Shown here: positions 9,354 to 11,286 of the stretch, one piece after another | Layout: each line of letters opens with the position of its first letter | Position numbering within the stretch: position 1 is the stretch's first letter | Assembly (NCBI GenBank): GCA_029287275.1 | Contig: JARFRL010000298.1 | Coordinates: 1-11,286 of the forward strand | DNA from: Pontiella desulfatans | GTDB taxonomy: Bacteria; Verrucomicrobiota; Kiritimatiellia; Kiritimatiellales; Pontiellaceae | DNA: 11,286 nt | Reading direction: 5' to 3' | Made by a program: the position numbers and the translations under genes | Notes under the pieces: model-generated | What the model saw: only the letters and a program-made list of their open reading frames with translations | Told to the model about the DNA's origin: nothing | Databases searched by the model: none

Positions 9354-10166
9354 ATGAATCTGATCAACGCCCTGCGAACCGAATGCGTCCAAACCCGCGC
9401 CGAGCGGGCCTCCCGCGACGAAGTACTCGCGGCCATCGCCAAACTCGCGAAGCGGTCCACCGCCCTCGCGAACATCGACGAGACCGCGATTCTCAAGGGA
9501 CTGTCCGACCGCGAGGAGCTCAGCACGACCGGCTTTGGCGGCGGCATCGCCATTCCGCACTGCCGCCTCGAGGGCGTTAACGAGTTCGTCGTGGGCGTTC
9601 TCTCCGTTCCCGCCGGCGTCGAGTTCGCGGCGATGGACGACCAACCCGTGAAGCTGTTCGTCTTCATCGTCGCGCCCGCGAGCGAATCCAACGCGCACAT
9701 CAAGGTGCTTTCCGCCATCTCGCAGGTGCTCAACGTGCCCGAACACGTGGAGGAAATGCTGGCCGCGCCCAACGCCGACGTGCTCGCCGAAAGTTTTTCG
9801 CGCCACGTCCGCGACGAGGCCGACCCCAAGCAGCACGACAGTAAAAACCTTTTCCGCGTCCAGATCCAAAACGAGGAGCTCTTTCACGCCGTGCTGAAAG
9901 TCTTCGCTGGATTCAACTCCAGCACCGTGATGGTGACGGAGGCCGAGCCCGCCGCGAACTACATTCAGAAAATGCCGCTCTTCGCCGGATTCTGGAGCGA
10001 CAAGCATTCTGATTTTTGCAAGGTGATCCTCGCGACGGTCGACAAACGCGACACCAACGAAACCATTCGCCGCGTCGAGCAGGAGGTTGGATCGCTCGAT
10101 GAGCGCGACGACATGCTGCTGACCGTTCAGGAACTGTTCTACTGCGCCGGCGACCTTAACGTTTAA
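9354..10166 (+). CDS. PTS EIIA (fructose/mannitol/PtsN type) domain fused to a PII-like domain
   Basis: This is a predicted soluble cytoplasmic protein of 270 residues. Residues 1-150 form a PTS EIIA type-2 domain: LSTTGFGGGIAIPHCR (56-71) carries the phosphoacceptor His69, and His115 in ESNAHIKVLSAIS corresponds to the second conserved active-site histidine. After a charged linker (about 152-164) residues 166-268 read as beta-alpha-beta-beta-alpha-beta, the PII/GlnB-like ferredoxin fold: LFRVQIQNEELFHAVLKVF, TVMVTEA, PLFAGF (208-213), CKVILATVD, then a helix, VGSLDE and LLTVQELFYCAGDL. The 'TV..', 'PLF..', 'VG.LD' and terminal strand spacing resembles small PII-like proteins of the P-II family nitrogen regulator type. 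It lacks a long GlnB T-loop with a uridylylatable tyrosine. The antiporter gene follows 26 bp downstream, so a regulatory role in ion transport is likely but inferred. No EI or HPr gene is in the window. Confidence 0.88.
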   Translation: MNLINALRTECVQTRAERASRDEVLAAIAKLAKRSTALANIDETAILKGLSDREELSTTGFGGGIAIPHCRLEGVNEFVVGVLSVPAGVEFAAMDDQPVKLFVFIVAPASESNAHIKVLSAISQVLNVPEHVEEMLAAPNADVLAESFSRHVRDEADPKQHDSKNLFRVQIQNEELFHAVLKVFAGFNSSTVMVTEAEPAANYIQKMPLFAGFWSDKHSDFCKVILATVDKRDTNETIRRVEQEVGSLDERDDMLLTVQELFYCAGDLNV

Positions 10167-10192
10167 TCTCGAACGATCGGAAGTATTCCTCC

Positions 10193-11286
10193 ATGTCAGC
10201 CCCCGCCATAGAACACGCCGCCGAAGCGTCCGCCAGCCTCCCGATGCTTTTCACGCTCGTCGGCGTCATGCTGATCGTCTGCTTCTACGCGGGCAAGCTC
10301 ATCAAGAAAACCACGTTGCCCTCGCTGATCGGCTACATGCTCGTCGGCGCGCTCTTCGGCCCGTCGTTCAAACGGTTCGGCATGGAGGTGTTCACCGGAC
10401 CGGTGCTCGAGAGTCTTTCGTTCATCACGCAGGTCGCGCTCGGGTTCGTCGCGTTCAGCATCGGCTCCGAGCTGAGCGTGAAATCGCTCAAGCGACTCGG
10501 CTCCGGCATCGTGTGGATCATCTTCTCCGAATCGTTCGTGGCGTTCTTCGTGGTGACGGGCGTCATCTACGCCATCAGCCGCGACCTGCCGATGGCGCTG
10601 ATCTTCGGTTCGATGGCCCCCGCGAGCGCGCCGGCCGGAACGGTCGCGATCATTCAGGAATACAAAGCCAAAGGCAGCCTCACGCAGGCGCTCTACGCGG
10701 TGGTCGGTTTCGACGACGGCCTCGCGATCATCATCTTCGGCTTCTCGGCCGCGATCGCCAAAAGCCTTTTGCAGGCCGAGACGCCCGGCCATGTTTCCGA
10801 AGGCTTTTTTCACATGCTCAAGGCGCCGACGGTGGAAATCCTCCTCAGCGTCGCGGTGGGCGTCGCGCTCGGCTTCGTGCTGGCCCAGCTCGTGCGGTTC
10901 ATCAAGAACTCGCGCGACATGCTGATCATCGTCTTCGGCGTCGTGATGCTCGGCACCGGCCTTTCGATGATGTGGCACCTCTCGCTGATCCTCACGAACA
11001 TGGTGATCGGCTTCGTTCTGATCAACACCCGCCGCGAATCGCTCGTGCATAAAGTCACCGCGCCGCTGCTGGAAATTATGCCGCTCACCTTCGTCATGTT
11101 CTTCTGCCTGGCCGGCGCCCACCTACAATTGGCCGCCCTCCCCGCGCTCGGCGTACTCGGGGTCGTCTACATCCTTGGACGCTCCGCCGGACTCATCGGC
11201 GGCGCCCGTCTCGGCGCCATGTTCGGGCACGTCGAAGAAAAGATCAAAAAATATGTCGGCCTCGGCATTCTCTCCCAGGCCGGGGT
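10193..11286 (+). CDS. CPA-family cation/proton antiporter (Na_H_Exchanger), truncated by the window edge
   Basis: The 364 visible residues make a polytopic membrane protein with about ten hydrophobic segments, starting near 18-37. The pattern LPSLIGYMLVGALFGP (42-57) is typical of the first repeat of CPA exchangers. The core has GSMAPASAPAGTVAIIQE (139-156) and an Asp pair in VVGFDDGLAII (170-180). Asp174-Asp175 would be the ion-binding acidic residues of the CPA2-type 'DD' motif. The last visible residues KYVGLGILSQAG (353-364) match the 'GL..q.G' helix that usually lies within about 50 residues of the end of the membrane domain. Any C-terminal regulatory domain is not visible. GGAAG (10179-10183) is nine bases before the ATG. 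Whether Na+, K+ or both are exchanged cannot be decided. Its operon partner is the EIIA/PII gene. Confidence 0.92.
   Translation, partial: MSAPAIEHAAEASASLPMLFTLVGVMLIVCFYAGKLIKKTTLPSLIGYMLVGALFGPSFKRFGMEVFTGPVLESLSFITQVALGFVAFSIGSELSVKSLKRLGSGIVWIIFSESFVAFFVVTGVIYAISRDLPMALIFGSMAPASAPAGTVAIIQEYKAKGSLTQALYAVVGFDDGLAIIIFGFSAAIAKSLLQAETPGHVSEGFFHMLKAPTVEILLSVAVGVALGFVLAQLVRFIKNSRDMLIIVFGVVMLGTGLSMMWHLSLILTNMVIGFVLINTRRESLVHKVTAPLLEIMPLTFVMFFCLAGAHLQLAALPALGVLGVVYILGRSAGLIGGARLGAMFGHVEEKIKKYVGLGILSQAG

Overview
This is a high-GC bacterial chromosomal window made mostly of housekeeping genes. I count eight protein genes and no RNA genes, insertion sequences, phage genes or CRISPR arrays. A Sec signal peptide, a lipobox lipoprotein with an SmpA/OmlA (BamE-like) fold and a long-insert SecA point to a Gram-negative-type envelope. 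The SecA insert style and the glycosyltransferase-STAS fusion suggest the PVC group (Verrucomicrobiota/Kiritimatiellota-like). That placement is an inference from protein architecture and has not been tested by phylogeny.

Layout. Positions 1-1276 (minus strand) hold a WecG/TagA/CpsF-family (GT26) glycosyltransferase fused to at least one STAS domain; its C-terminus lies beyond the left edge. A 163-bp divergent spacer with a small inverted repeat and a candidate promoter separates it from secA (1440-4499, plus). tilS (4503-5786) follows almost without a gap and in the same reading frame. An 83-bp spacer with a promoter-like pair leads into ftsH (5870-7852). A small lipoprotein gene (7889-8230) then meets, tail to tail, an unrecognised secreted low-complexity protein gene (8227-9198, minus). 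Their two stop codons share one CTAG. A 155-bp divergent spacer with a strong 10-bp inverted repeat precedes a two-gene unit: a PTS EIIA domain fused to a PII-like domain (9354-10166), and a CPA-family cation/proton antiporter (10193 to the right edge, truncated).

How the genes fit together. secA, tilS and ftsH are core functions: protein export, tRNA-Ile2 lysidine modification, and membrane-protein quality control. tilS next to ftsH is a recurrent neighbourhood in bacteria. The most interesting part is the right-hand module. A soluble protein carrying both a phosphorylatable EIIA domain (His69) and a PII-like domain lies 26 bp upstream of an ion antiporter, which suggests that phosphotransfer and small-molecule state are integrated to control ion flux. 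The left-hand GT26-STAS fusion is a second unusual architecture. Two genes (lipoprotein and secreted protein) lack Shine-Dalgarno sequences and have promoter-like elements placed so that their mRNAs would be leaderless or nearly so.
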